The notes beneath the pieces are model-generated. The model worked only from the letters and a program-made list of their open reading frames with translations. It did no database searches and had not been told where the DNA came from. Shown piece after piece: positions 8,075 through 15,377 of a DNA stretch of 64,000 bases (position 1 is the first letter of the stretch; each line of letters starts with the position of its first letter). Source of the DNA: Mycolicibacterium tusciae JS617. Its GTDB lineage: Bacteria > Actinomycetota > Actinomycetes > Mycobacteriales > Mycobacteriaceae. The DNA lies in assembly GCF_000243415.2 (NCBI RefSeq), contig NZ_AGJJ02000003.1, forward strand, positions 154,300-218,299, given 5' to 3'. The translations under genes were made by a program, and so were the position numbers.

Positions 8075-8448
8075 TGGCTGGCGCTGTGCTTTCTACCCCG
8101 CATCTGCTGTTTTACATGCCGGAGGAGTCGATCGCGTCGCTGACGGAGCGGTGGGAGGACTGGGTGGCCCGCGACGCCACGGTGGTGACCCGCAAAGACC
8201 AGAGTCAGGACACCTCTGGGGTGTTGTTCGAGCTGCTGCGCACGCGCATCATGCTGCGGCCGGCGTTGACGGAGGCGGTGGCGATCGCCGAGCCGCGCCT
8301 GGATCGCACGAAGAGCGCCGGCACCTCGCTGATTTTTTACCCGTTCTTGCCGTGGCCCTGGCCGAACGCGTCTCTGGGGTATCTGGTCGACGGGGATCCC
8401 GACACGTTGTGGCTCGTTCCTCGCGAGCTGACGGTCGACGACTTCTAG
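8074..8448 (+). CDS. Hypothetical protein
   Basis: 124 residues from GTG 8074, first base shared with the preceding TAG. It has an amphipathic helix rich in Trp/Glu (ERWEDWVARDATVV), a hydrophobic-aromatic stretch (FYPFLPWPWPNA) and an acidic end. No signal peptide or known motif. Its position inside the 6652-8851 operon and the coupled start support it as a real gene. Function unknown. Confidence 0.5.
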   Translation: MAGAVLSTPHLLFYMPEESIASLTERWEDWVARDATVVTRKDQSQDTSGVLFELLRTRIMLRPALTEAVAIAEPRLDRTKSAGTSLIFYPFLPWPWPNASLGYLVDGDPDTLWLVPRELTVDDF

Positions 8449-8458
8449 CAGCGCACCG

Positions 8459-8851
8459 GTGTCGAAGGATCAGGCGCGCAGCGAGCGCGACCGTGTGAAG
8501 GCCATCGCCTCGGGCCAGCAGGGGTGGGGCGTGATCGGCGACTCGCTCAACCATCAGCGCTACCTGAAGCTGCTGCCGGGCCGGTACCGGAATCGGCGCA
8601 AATGCTGGTGCGGCTGCGGCGGGAAGATCTCCCACGGCGGCTACGCGAACGGGCTGGCGATGACGTCGGGGTGCGAGTGGGCGATGCGGCGGTGGGTGAA
8701 AGATCCGCTCTGGCACGCCAAGGCGAAGCTGGCCGAGCTGCACGTCCGCCAGCGAGGTGAGGACGCCGAGGTCTGCGCCGCGTGCACGACGGCCTGGCCG
8801 TGCGAAATAGCGCGGCTGCTCGACCCGGCGTTGGTCACTGAGAGGTCATAG
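8459..8851 (+). CDS. Hypothetical protein with CWCGCGG zinc-ribbon-like motif
   Basis: 130 residues from GTG 8459. A basic N-terminal helix is followed by a CxCxC cluster ([11 protein letters not shown]) at about residue 49 and a second Cys pair ([10 protein letters not shown]) near residue 107, so a two-half zinc site is plausible. Last gene of the operon that starts at 6652; mazEF follows 32 bp downstream with its own promoter. Function unknown. Confidence 0.5.
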   Translation: MSKDQARSERDRVKAIASGQQGWGVIGDSLNHQRYLKLLPGRYRNRRKCWCGCGGKISHGGYANGLAMTSGCEWAMRRWVKDPLWHAKAKLAELHVRQRGEDAEVCAACTTAWPCEIARLLDPALVTERS

Positions 8852-8855
8852 GTGG

Positions 8856-8877
8856 TGTCCCGCGCGCGTGCCACACT
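8856..8877 (+). promoter_or_regulatory. GTGTC-N12-CACACT promoter, leaderless mazE
   Basis: TGTC 8856-8859 (preceded by G), 12 nt, CACACT 8872-8877; the mazE ATG begins at 8884, about where transcription should start, so the mRNA is probably leaderless. The -10 match is weaker than at the other sites. Confidence 0.45.
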
Positions 8878-8890
8878 TGTGGCATGCGCG
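8863..8890. promoter_or_regulatory. Inverted repeat overlapping mazE start
   Basis: Core TGCCACA (8869-8875), two-base spacer, TGTGGCA (8878-8884), extended by GC-alternating flanks with one mismatch. It covers the -10 region and the start codon, a classical position for antitoxin autorepression. Confidence 0.55.
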
Positions 8891-9117
8891 CGCGGGTGAG
8901 CACGACGGTCGATGCTGACCTGCTGGACCGTGCCCGGGCCCTCATGGCCGGCGCCAAGGATCACGCCCTCTTCGACCAGGCGCTGAGCGCGCTGCTGGCG
9001 GCCAATCGGGCTGCTGAGGTCGACGCCAGCTACGCCGCCTACGACGAGCTGCCGGCCGACGAGCCGGATCAGTGGGGCGACGTCGAGCAGTGGCGCGAAT
9101 CGGCGGGGCAGCGGTGA
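8884..9117 (+). CDS. mazE: Antitoxin MazE-like
   Basis: 77 residues. The N-terminal part ([16 protein letters not shown]) is the ribbon-helix-type DNA-binding segment seen in mycobacterial MazE antitoxins; the acidic C-terminus ending [15 protein letters not shown] is the usual toxin-binding tail. Its TGA overlaps the ATG of mazF. A palindrome spans the promoter and start codon, consistent with autorepression. The carboxylesterase frame runs antisense across the second half of this gene. Confidence 0.85.
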   Translation: MRARVSTTVDADLLDRARALMAGAKDHALFDQALSALLAANRAAEVDASYAAYDELPADEPDQWGDVEQWRESAGQR

Positions 9118-10819
9118 TGCTGCCCGCGCGCGGTGAGTTGTGGTGGTGCGCCGCCGGCGCTGGGCAGCGGCCCGTGGTGGTCCTGTCGCGTGATGTGGCG
9201 ATCCCTCGGCTGCGTCGAGTGTTGGTGGCCCCGTGCACGACGACGGTGCGCGGGCTGGCCAGTGAGGTGGTCCTGACGCCTGGTGAGGATCCGGTGCCGC
9301 AGCGGTCGGCGGTGAATCTTGATTTGGTCGAGAGCGTTCCGCTGGCGGCACTGGAATCGCGGTTGGGTCGGTTGGCCGATGACCGGATGCGGGCGGTGTG
9401 CGCGGCGCTGGCCGTCGCGGTGGACTGGCGTTGAGCAGATACGCCGAATTTGAGGCCCTGGGCGCCGTCGGGAGCGCCTATGAGCGGTGGACTGAGGCCA
9501 ACACCCGCCTTGACGACGCGATGGGTGAGGCGGCCGCTCAGGAGGCCGCCCCACCGGTGGCCGAGATGGACGCCGACTTCCAGGCCGGACTCGAGGTGAC
9601 CCGGGGTCGGTCCGAGCATCGGCGCGTCGGACCACGCGCCCGGTTCGCCGAACAGGAAGGGCAGCTCGATGCAGTGGCATGCGCCCAGGGGGGCCCGCCG
9701 CGGCTGCCAGTCGAAGCGGTAGGTGCCGACGCGGCCGCCGTGGGCGCGCCACGTCTCGACAAAGCGGGTGGCCCCGAAGAAACGGTTGGTGACCAGTGGT
9801 CCAGCGGCGCGAATGATGCTGCGTTGTAGCGGCTTTAGCGTGCTGAGCCGCGCCACCTGCGGTTTCAGCGCGACGAAAGGTGTGGCGTCGTGCTTAGTGT
9901 GTCCGATCAGCAGTTCCACGCGGCGGGTGGCGTCGGCGATCCGGCCGGGCAGCTCCGCCGCGGTGGGTAGCGGACCGCGGCCCATCCGCGGCGCGAACGC
10001 CAACCCGCCGATCCACCCGAAACCCTGCGCTGCCGCTACCCCGACCGCCTCGGCCGCCAACAATTGATCCCAGGTCGCTGTCCGCGGATCGGTCCCGGCC
10101 AGAGACGAGACGATGGCGCGGTCCACGGCTTGCGTCAAGTCCTCGCGGGCGGCGATGACGTCCCCGTTGCCGGTGCCCACACCGAGTGGGGCGCTCTGGA
10201 GGATCGCGCGGTGGAAGAGCCCGTGGGCCTGCTCGCTGAGCATCAGCGCGACGACGGTGTCGGCGCCTGCGGACTGACCGAATGCGGTGACGTTGGCGGG
10301 ATCTCCGCCAAATGCGGCGATGTTGTCGCGAATCCACTGCAGCGCAAGGATCTGGTCGCGCAGTCCCGCGTTGTCGGTGCCCTCAACGCCGATCGGGTTC
10401 GCGTACCCAAAGATGCCCAGTCGGTAGCTGACGGTGACCACGACGACGTTGCCCTCGCGGGCCAGCGCTGTTGCGTCGTATTTCGGCGACTCACCAGTGC
10501 CCGCGACGTAAGCGCCGCCGTGGAACCACACCATCACCGGGAGGTTTTCGGAACCGGTCGGGGCGGTGACGGAGAGGACCAGGCAGTCCTCGCCGAAGGT
10601 CAGGTCGCCCAGCATGTCGCCGGCGACGAAGTTCAGCCGTCCCGGTCGTTGTGGGCACACCGGTCCTCGCCCGGCCGCGTCCGTGGCGCCCGGGGCGCTC
10701 CGTGGTGGTGGTGTCGGCGCTTTGAACCGTTCCGCCTGCCCGTAGGGCAGGCCGCGGGCATGCAGCACGCCGTCGCGCTCGTCGACCGCGATGGCTCCGC
10801 TGCTGATCGCCAATTCCAT
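8942..10819 (-). CDS. Carboxylesterase type B, 3' end replaced
   Basis: The first ~405 residues (10819 to about 9600) are a clear carboxylesterase/lipase: oxyanion-hole HGG (FHGGAYVAG), the nucleophile elbow GQSAGA, and the catalytic His in [12 protein letters not shown]. Such enzymes hydrolyse carboxylic esters. The normal last ~50-100 residues are missing; instead the frame stays open for a further ~215 codons of low-complexity Arg/Ala/Pro/Thr sequence antisense to mazEF, which is very unlikely to be functional protein. The active-site residues are all retained, so residual activity is possible. A palindromic operator lies 43 bp upstream (10862-10880). Treat as a 3'-altered gene. Confidence 0.6.
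   Translation of the reverse strand: MELAISSGAIAVDERDGVLHARGLPYGQAERFKAPTPPPRSAPGATDAAGRGPVCPQRPGRLNFVAGDMLGDLTFGEDCLVLSVTAPTGSENLPVMVWFHGGAYVAGTGESPKYDATALAREGNVVVVTVSYRLGIFGYANPIGVEGTDNAGLRDQILALQWIRDNIAAFGGDPANVTAFGQSAGADTVVALMLSEQAHGLFHRAILQSAPLGVGTGNGDVIAAREDLTQAVDRAIVSSLAGTDPRTATWDQLLAAEAVGVAAAQGFGWIGGLAFAPRMGRGPLPTAAELPGRIADATRRVELLIGHTKHDATPFVALKPQVARLSTLKPLQRSIIRAAGPLVTNRFFGATRFVETWRAHGGRVGTYRFDWQPRRAPLGACHCIELPFLFGEPGAWSDAPMLGPTPGHLESGLEVGVHLGHRWGGLLSGRLTHRVVKAGVGLSPPLIGAPDGAQGLKFGVSAQRQSTATASAAHTARIRSSANRPNRDSSAASGTLSTKSRFTADRCGTGSSPGVRTTSLASPRTVVVHGATNTRRSRGIATSRDRTTTGRCPAPAAHHHNSPRAGSITAAPPIRATARRRPTDPARRPAARRRRRSWRRPQQPDWPPAARSAPGRRGRDPWRRP
9117..9434 (+). CDS. mazF: Endoribonuclease toxin MazF-like
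   Basis: 105 residues from ATG 9117 (TGATG overlap with mazE; a GTG three bases earlier is possible). The MazF/PemK pattern is visible: RGELWW near the N-terminus, [21 protein letters not shown], and [14 protein letters not shown]. MazF toxins are small beta-barrel ribonucleases that cleave single-stranded RNA at short motifs. Length is typical. Fully covered by the antisense carboxylesterase reading frame, which I regard as non-coding here. Confidence 0.88.
   Translation: MLPARGELWWCAAGAGQRPVVVLSRDVAIPRLRRVLVAPCTTTVRGLASEVVLTPGEDPVPQRSAVNLDLVESVPLAALESRLGRLADDRMRAVCAALAVAVDWR
9432..9600 (+). pseudogene. 5' fragment of a small gene cut off by the esterase segment
   Basis: A TTG start at 9432 overlaps the mazF TGA and opens a frame beginning [20 protein letters not shown] with normal helical composition up to about 9600. 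Beyond that the frame runs antisense to good carboxylesterase sequence and looks non-coding, although it stays open to 9829. I read this as the start of an operon gene truncated by a junction near 9590-9605. Confidence 0.35.
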
Positions 10820-10861
10820 GCCACCGAAGGTAGTGCGGCGCGCTACGCCAGCTGTGCTTCG

Positions 10862-10880
10862 GTGATGCAGGCTGCATCAC
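10862..10880. promoter_or_regulatory. Palindromic operator, copy 2
   Basis: GTGATGCAGGCTGCATCAC, 43 bp upstream of the carboxylesterase start (10819, minus strand). Identical to the copies at 47010 and 48760. Confidence 0.8.
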
Positions 10881-10887
10881 GAGTCGG

Positions 10888-11277
10888 TTACGGGGCGGTT
10901 GAGCCGGCGTCGGTGTAGTCGGTGTCGTCGAGGTCCCACATTGCCCCGTTGGGGTCGCGCACGGTGTCGTGTTCGCACTGCGGGCAGCGGAATGCGGTGA
11001 TGAGTCCGACGAGGTGGCGGTGGCCGCGTAGGCGGGCCGGGCCGATCGCCGGGGGTGCGCTTGCCTGGTCGGTCCAGATGCGGCCCACGTTGATCTGGGG
11101 TGCTGCGGTGGTGCCGCAGTGGTCGCAGCGTTCCGGTCGACGCGGCGGCGGGCAGATCATGACGCCGGCGGTGTCGCTCCAGTCGCTCCACTGCACGGGG
11201 AGGCCGTCCCATCGTGGTGGCAGGTCATGGTCGCGTGGCCACAGGTCGAGGCCGATCTGTCCGGCTGGGGTCTTCAC
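10888..11277 (-). CDS. Hypothetical protein with split zinc ribbon
   Basis: 129 residues. A CDHC pair at about residue 51 and a CPQC pair at about residue 97 can form one zinc ribbon; the C-terminus is acidic (DLDDTDYTD). The start at ATG 11277 lies three bases after the previous gene's stop. Last gene of the minus-strand operon that descends from 13097. Proteins of this look are common, uncharacterised, on actinobacterial mobile DNA. Function unknown. Confidence 0.6.
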   Translation of the reverse strand: MKTPAGQIGLDLWPRDHDLPPRWDGLPVQWSDWSDTAGVMICPPPRRPERCDHCGTTAAPQINVGRIWTDQASAPPAIGPARLRGHRHLVGLITAFRCPQCEHDTVRDPNGAMWDLDDTDYTDAGSTAP

Positions 11278-11280
11278 TGG

Positions 11281-11733
11281 TCAGGTCCAGGGTCGGGTGA
11301 TGGCGTCCATGTGGTGGTCCTGGGTGGCGCGGGCCGCGCGCCGCTGGGCGCGGTGGTCGCGGGTGTAGCGCCGGGACAGGATCCAGAGGTCGCGGGCGTT
11401 GGGTTCGACGCCGGCGAGGTAGTGCAGCTGGGGATCGGTCAGTCTGGCCGGGTGTCCGTTGGCGTTGATGCCGGTGATGACGACGTTGCCTCGTAGCAGG
11501 GGGACCTGTCGGGCGGTGAATGTCGTTGTGGCGAGGAGTAGTTCAGTGGCGCGGCGGTTGAGTTGTGTGTGGGAGGAGTGCGTGGCTGGGGTGAACCAAA
11601 AGACGGTGGTAATCAGCTGGGCGGTGACGGTCTCCAGGCGGTGCTCGCGCACCAGGTCGGCGATGTCGCCGGTGCCCTGTAGCTCCACCTTGTAGAGGCG
11701 GCCGTTGTGGCTGGCGTGGATGGCTTGAATCAT
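11281..11733 (-). CDS. Hypothetical protein, possibly DUF3846-like
   Basis: 150 residues from ATG 11733, chosen because AGGTG precedes it and the element-type promoter lies just upstream (11764-11785). The middle has 'QLNRRATELLLATTTFTARQ' and then 'LLRGNVVITGINANG', an order of features reminiscent of DUF3846 plasmid/phage proteins, but the match is weak. The C-terminus is basic. Function unknown. Confidence 0.5.
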   Translation of the reverse strand: MIQAIHASHNGRLYKVELQGTGDIADLVREHRLETVTAQLITTVFWFTPATHSSHTQLNRRATELLLATTTFTARQVPLLRGNVVITGINANGHPARLTDPQLHYLAGVEPNARDLWILSRRYTRDHRAQRRAARATQDHHMDAITRPWT

Positions 11734-11763
11734 GTGACACCTCGTCGTCTGCACGTGTTGCGG

Positions 11764-11785
11764 AGTCTAGGGAGCGCACTGGACA
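11764..11785 (-). promoter_or_regulatory. GTGTC-N12-TAGACT promoter
   Basis: On the minus strand GTGTC (GACAC at 11782-11786 on plus), 12 nt, TAGACT; ATG of the target gene is at 11733. Confidence 0.65.
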
Positions 11786-11835
11786 CGGGCGAGGGATTGT
11801 GGTGCAGTGCCTGGAGGTTGCGCGGTTGCTCGGGT

Positions 11836-12054
11836 TCAGCGCAGGGTTTTGAGTGCGTCCAGGAAGGCCCAGCCGCCGCCGGTGCCGGCGCCGCCTGCTG
11901 CGGCCAATACAGCTGCAGTCCAGATCAGCCGCTTGATGCGTCGCACCAGCCGCAGCAGCGCCAGTGCGACGAGTACTCCGACGGCGCCGATGACCACCAT
12001 CAGTAGCGGACTCGTCCCAATACCAGCGGCGTCCAACAGATTCGGATCGGTCAT
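11836..12054 (-). CDS. Small membrane protein, two helices
   Basis: 72 residues: polar start, a hydrophobic segment at about residues 16-36 (LLMVVIGAVGVLVALALL), a short basic loop (RLVRRIKR), and a second Ala/Gly-rich segment at about residues 45-65. Its ATG overlaps the stop of a 14-codon micro-ORF (12051-12095). Function unknown; membrane location inferred. Confidence 0.55.
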   Translation of the reverse strand: MTDPNLLDAAGIGTSPLLMVVIGAVGVLVALALLRLVRRIKRLIWTAAVLAAAGGAGTGGGWAFLDALKTLR

Positions 12055-12095
12055 GATGCCGCCCCTGAGACGGCACCGGTCTCGGCGTCAGCCAT
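12051..12095 (-). other. 14-codon bridging micro-ORF
   Basis: MADAETGAVSGAAS; its ATG overlaps the end of the 12088-12264 gene and its TGA overlaps the ATG of the 12054 membrane protein. Probably a coupling device rather than a functional peptide. Confidence 0.3.
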
Positions 12096-12264
12096 CCAGC
12101 TCGCCCCAGCTGTTCGTGGTCGAGCGGATCTCGCCGGCCGGTGAAGCCTCCGAGGAGTGCGCGGCGTGGCGGCCCTCGGTCGTCGGGTCAGCGTTGTCAG
12201 GTGTCGTCGATTCTTCTGGCTTTGAGTGTCGGCCCACGCCGTCATCCCTCTCCTCGTTGATCAT
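12088..12264 (-). CDS. Small acidic hypothetical protein
   Basis: 58 residues, MINEERDDGVGRHS... to ...NSWGELDG. I prefer this frame to the overlapping basic frame starting at 12245 because its amino-acid make-up is ordinary (acidic, Ser/Thr/Glu-rich) and its third codon positions are GC-rich, whereas the other frame is almost all Arg/Pro/Thr. No motif recognised. It sits in line with its neighbours in the minus-strand operon. Confidence 0.45.
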   Translation of the reverse strand: MINEERDDGVGRHSKPEESTTPDNADPTTEGRHAAHSSEASPAGEIRSTTNSWGELDG

Positions 12265-12298
12265 TCGGACACGTCGGCTGATGCATGCCTCGTCCGTT

Positions 12299-12619
12299 TC
12301 ATCGGACGAGTCGTGCCTTCGCAGCGGTCAGTTCGCGCCTCGCGGTCTCGATGAGCGCGGCGAGGTCGCTGCCGCGCTCGCTTTCTGCGTACTCGATGTC
12401 GTAGACCGGGCCGGCCAGCTCCGCCAACGTGCGAGCAGCTCGCCGGGACGCGTCTATCGCCGCGTGCAGTTCGTCGTCGAGACGGGCTCGCAGTTCGATG
12501 ATCGCGGCCTCATGGTCGATCTCGGCGGCGGTGAGTCGCCCCGCTGCACGGTCGGCGGCGTCTTGGGCTGCGGTCCCGTTGCGCACGAACTCGCTGAGGA
12601 AGTGTGTGGATTGGGTCAT
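12299..12619 (-). CDS. Hypothetical helical protein
   Basis: 106 residues, almost entirely predicted alpha-helix with heptad-like Ala/Leu/Glu/Arg spacing (AAIIELRARLDDELHAAIDA), so a coiled coil is likely. The ATG at 12619 overlaps the stop of the upstream gene (ATGA). No domain recognised. Part of the 13097-to-10888 operon. Confidence 0.6.
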   Translation of the reverse strand: MTQSTHFLSEFVRNGTAAQDAADRAAGRLTAAEIDHEAAIIELRARLDDELHAAIDASRRAARTLAELAGPVYDIEYAESERGSDLAALIETARRELTAAKARLVR

Positions 12620-12840
12620 CGTGCCGCCGCTCGGATGCCGGCGGCCGCGGCCTCGGGTGACAGTCCTTGCTTCCAGTTGTCGTGGAACTCGTCGAGCGAG
12701 TACCCGTCGGTGTCGGAGTCGCCGTCAGCGGAGTGTCCGAGGAGTGCTTCGACGGCGTTGATCCAGCGCTCCCATGCGGTGGGTTCGCAGGCGGCTGATT
12801 CGTAGGCCCAGCGGTCGATGTGGTCGTTTCCCGCGCTCAT
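12616..12840 (-). CDS. Hypothetical small protein
   Basis: 74 residues from ATG 12840, which overlaps the previous stop; a longer frame upstream is a shadow of the neighbouring gene. Acidic, with several Trp (HIDRWAYES, AWERWINAVEALLG). No motif recognised. Coupled on both sides by 4-base overlaps. Confidence 0.55.
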   Translation of the reverse strand: MSAGNDHIDRWAYESAACEPTAWERWINAVEALLGHSADGDSDTDGYSLDEFHDNWKQGLSPEAAAAGIRAAAR

Positions 12841-13097
12841 CGGTCGGCCCGCCCTGCTGCCCGGACGGGGGCGGGGTCGTAGCAGGCCCGGTGGCCGTCG
12901 TTGGAGTAGTGCTCGGCGGCGCCGGCGCATCCTCTCGGGCAGCCGCCGGTAGCGGTGCGGCCACCGCCGGAGTGCGGGCATACTCCGCGCTGGCGGCCGG
13001 CATGGTCCTCGTCGAGGTGGTGGATGGGCAGGGCGTCGTCGGGGTAGAAATCGTCGTCGGCCGCGGCCCGCTCGTCGAGCACGTCGTGTGTCTGCAT
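12837..13097 (-). CDS. Hypothetical Cys/His-rich protein
   Basis: 86 residues from ATG 13097 with GGGAGAT upstream. The acidic N-terminus (DDDFYPDDALPIHHLDEDH) is followed by Cys residues and Gly/Ser, possibly metal-binding. First gene of the minus-strand operon; GACAC with a -10-like GACAAT lies upstream at 13128-13150. Divergent from the Fic antitoxin-toxin pair. Confidence 0.5.
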   Translation of the reverse strand: MQTHDVLDERAAADDDFYPDDALPIHHLDEDHAGRQRGVCPHSGGGRTATGGCPRGCAGAAEHYSNDGHRACYDPAPVRAAGRADR

Positions 13098-13127
13098 CGC
13101 GGTGATCTCCCTTCGGGTCGTGAGGGG

Positions 13128-13149
13128 ATTGTCTCTCGGCGGCCTGACA
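13128..13149 (-). promoter_or_regulatory. GTGTC-N12-GACAAT promoter
   Basis: Minus strand: GTGTC (GACAC at 13146-13150 on plus), 12 nt, GACAAT as -10; ATG at 13097. The -10 first base departs from T. Confidence 0.45.
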
Positions 13150-13251
13150 CCGCGGGGGATCGCCGGCAGGCCTGCCACTAAACGTCGTGGTCGCCGCGGA
13201 CGTCGGGCCGGTAGGATCGGTTCTCGGCCGATAGCGCATGGAGGTGCGGTG

Positions 13252-13425
13252 ATGGAGCGAAAGACACCCAAGAAGGTGGTGGTGTCGAAGGCTGCCGTCA
13301 AGAAGGCCGGGATGCGGTCCACCAAGGCGTCGGCCAAGCTGGAGGGCCGGGTCGTGCCAGCCGGTCACCGCCAATCAGCCGCGGTGAAGGCCTACCTCGC
13401 GAAGCAGCAGCCGCCCAAGCGCTGA
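13252..13425 (+). CDS. Fic antitoxin (class I, VbhA/FicA-like)
   Basis: 57 residues from ATG 13252 after GGAGGTGCG. It is very basic at the start (MERKTPKKVVVSK) and contains S27AKLEG32, matching the class I inhibitory motif (S/T)xxxE(G/N), whose Glu inserts into the Fic active site and blocks productive ATP binding. It ends with the TGATG overlap into the Fic toxin, the standard antitoxin-toxin order. Shorter than many FicA proteins, but the motif and coupling make the assignment strong. Confidence 0.85.
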   Translation: MERKTPKKVVVSKAAVKKAGMRSTKASAKLEGRVVPAGHRQSAAVKAYLAKQQPPKR

Positions 13426-14057
13426 TGCCGCTAACGCCTGGTTACGGCGAAACTCCGCTGCCTCACGACGAACTTGATGCTCTACTGACTGAGGTCGTCG
13501 AGATCCTCGACAAGCCGGTCACCCGGGCGGACGTCTATGCCCTCGAACAGAGCTTGCAGGAGCAGGTGTTCGATGCGTTGATGCCGGCGGCGCTGGACGG
13601 CTCGTTGCCGCTCGACGAGCTTCTCGGCGACTACTTCATCCGTGATCTCCATACCCAGTTGTTCGGGCCGATCTGGCAGTGGGGCGGGCGGCCGCGTCAG
13701 CTCGAACTCAACATCGGCGTCGCTCCCGAACTGATCGCCGTCGAGCTGCGCAACGCGCTCGACTCGATCGCCTGGCGGTGGGAACACACCGACGACTGGA
13801 CTCCCCGCCAGTTGGGGATCGTGGTCCATGCCGAGACGGTTCGCATACACCCGTTCGTTGACGGAAACGGCCGCACAACAAGGCTTCTCGCTGACCTCGT
13901 TTTCGCCGCGGCCCAAGACCCCACCGAGCAGCAGTACGACTGGGATCTGGACAAGCCGCGCTACATCGGGCTGCTGCGTGCCTTCGACATGCACCGGGAC
14001 GTGACGGATCTCGCTGCGTTCGTCGGCGTTGAGCAGATCGAGCAGCAGGAGCCCTAA
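13425..14057 (+). CDS. Fic toxin (class I, VbhT/FicT-like)
   Basis: 210 residues; ATG 13425 overlaps the antitoxin TGA. The Fic motif starts at His142: HPFVDGNGRTTR. Flap and ligand regions are plausible (IWQWGGRPRQLELNIGV precedes the core, as in FicT proteins). No inhibitory motif of its own, so it depends on the upstream antitoxin. FicT-type toxins AMPylate bacterial targets; topoisomerases are known targets in the family, and the target here is unknown. Length is typical of the free-standing toxin. Confidence 0.88.
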   Translation: MPLTPGYGETPLPHDELDALLTEVVEILDKPVTRADVYALEQSLQEQVFDALMPAALDGSLPLDELLGDYFIRDLHTQLFGPIWQWGGRPRQLELNIGVAPELIAVELRNALDSIAWRWEHTDDWTPRQLGIVVHAETVRIHPFVDGNGRTTRLLADLVFAAAQDPTEQQYDWDLDKPRYIGLLRAFDMHRDVTDLAAFVGVEQIEQQEP

Positions 14058-14127
14058 GGCGAACGGAAATCGGCCGGCCAACGAACGCGGCGCGGCGGTC
14101 GGGCGTTGGCGGCTATCGGCATCGACC

Positions 14128-14613
14128 TCAGTTGCGCATGTTGGCGAATGGGCGCATTCCGTGATGGGCGCGGAATCGCACGATCATGTCCGTTTCGGTC
14201 GAGGCCGCCTCGGCGTCGTCGGTGATACGCCATCCGACGAGGAGGTTGGCGTGATCGGCCAGCTGCCATATCCGTCGGCCTCCGGAGTGGCCGACCGGTT
14301 CCCCGGCACCGAACCGGCGGAATTCATCGAGCCGTTTACGCAGGCCGCGGCGTCCGCTGCTCCCCGCGTTGGCCTTGCCGATGTAGACGATGCGGGTGCC
14401 GGAAACCCACAGCGCCTGCAGGTCGGCGACGGGCACGGTCGGGTCCTTGCCCTTGAAGTGGCCGGCAGGGGAGACGTCGAGGAATGACGGGGGATCGTCG
14501 GTGGGTCGGACGATGACGTACACGCCTGGATCGGTGGGCACGTTGGCGGTGGGCAGCGCGGCGAACGGCACCCATCCGGTGAAGGCGTCCAGGTCGATTG
14601 GTTCAGTGGTCAC
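14128..14613 (-). CDS. GIY-YIG-like nuclease domain protein
   Basis: 161 residues from GTG 14613. The GIY-YIG pattern is seen as PGVYVIVRP (GIY-like GVY), then RIVYIGKAN (YIG) and downstream GLRKRLDEFRRFG, where the Arg is usual for catalysis. A later HANLLVGWRI segment follows. Such domains cut DNA or act in repair and homing. Stand-alone on the minus strand after the Fic pair. Nuclease activity is inferred from motifs only. Confidence 0.65.
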   Translation of the reverse strand: MTTEPIDLDAFTGWVPFAALPTANVPTDPGVYVIVRPTDDPPSFLDVSPAGHFKGKDPTVPVADLQALWVSGTRIVYIGKANAGSSGRRGLRKRLDEFRRFGAGEPVGHSGGRRIWQLADHANLLVGWRITDDAEAASTETDMIVRFRAHHGMRPFANMRN

Positions 14614-14657
14614 GGCAGCTTTCTGGTGCGTTCGTCGAGCAGTTCGGTTCGATGGTG

Positions 14658-15089
14658 TCAGCGGCGCCGGCGGCGTTCGGTGTCGAGGTCGACGACGCCT
14701 TTGGGGCTGACGTCGGCGATGCTTTCGCGGCCGGAGACGGTGGTTGCGCCCTGGTGTTCGGCGACGGCCGCGGCGATCCGGTCGGCCATGGTGCTGATCG
14801 TGTCGTCGGTGAGGTAGACCTTGGCGGCTTGGCGGCCGATGCGCATAAGGCGAGCTACGTGGTCCACGTCGGCGGAGATGTCCTGGCGGGCGACGTCCTC
14901 GCTGACGGTCAGTCCATGGCGGTCAGCGAGCAGTTTGACCAGCAGGGCGGCGCGGTCGTCGAGCCACGGTGAGCGGCGCGCTTTGGTCATCGCTGGCACG
15001 GTGGTCGCGCTGGGTGTCGACGTCGGGCTGCCATGCCGGAACGGTACCGGCTCGCCGCCGCCGTTCCAGGTGGGCAGTGTCAGCGCCAC
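14658..15089 (-). CDS. Hypothetical protein, possible DNA-binding
   Basis: 143 residues from GTG 15089; an internal ATG at 14990 (MTKARRSPWL) is an equally reasonable start, giving 110 residues. The central part is helical with paired short helices (VSEDVARQDISADVDHVARL) and the tail is Arg-rich (TERRRRR). No family recognised. Divergent from the helicase-methylase-ATPase operon, so a regulatory role is conceivable but unproven. Confidence 0.45.
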   Translation of the reverse strand: MALTLPTWNGGGEPVPFRHGSPTSTPSATTVPAMTKARRSPWLDDRAALLVKLLADRHGLTVSEDVARQDISADVDHVARLMRIGRQAAKVYLTDDTISTMADRIAAAVAEHQGATTVSGRESIADVSPKGVVDLDTERRRRR

Positions 15090-15377
15090 GACCGCATGAT
15101 GGCGGCCATCCGGGGTGGCTTCGGTGTGGCTGGATGCGCGCCGCTGAGCGCGGAGATCACGGGGAGTGCCGATAGCCGAGGATCCACTAGCCGGCGGTTT
15201 CCCGACTCGAAGCGGCGCCTACGAGGTGTGCGCGGTCAGTTGAGAGGGTGCAGAGTGCAGTTGGCCGGCGCTGACGGCGCGTGAACGCCATCGAGAGCGA
15301 TCGCAGCAACTATCGTGCATGGGGGTTCTCCCGCGAAGGTGTGGAGTTGATGGCGGCACCCGAGGGGGAGGTTGATC

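Noticed and set aside
12051..12245. 64-codon minus-strand frame (MTAWADTQ...)
   Set aside because: Almost entirely Arg/Pro/Thr; the overlapping 12088-12264 frame has normal composition.
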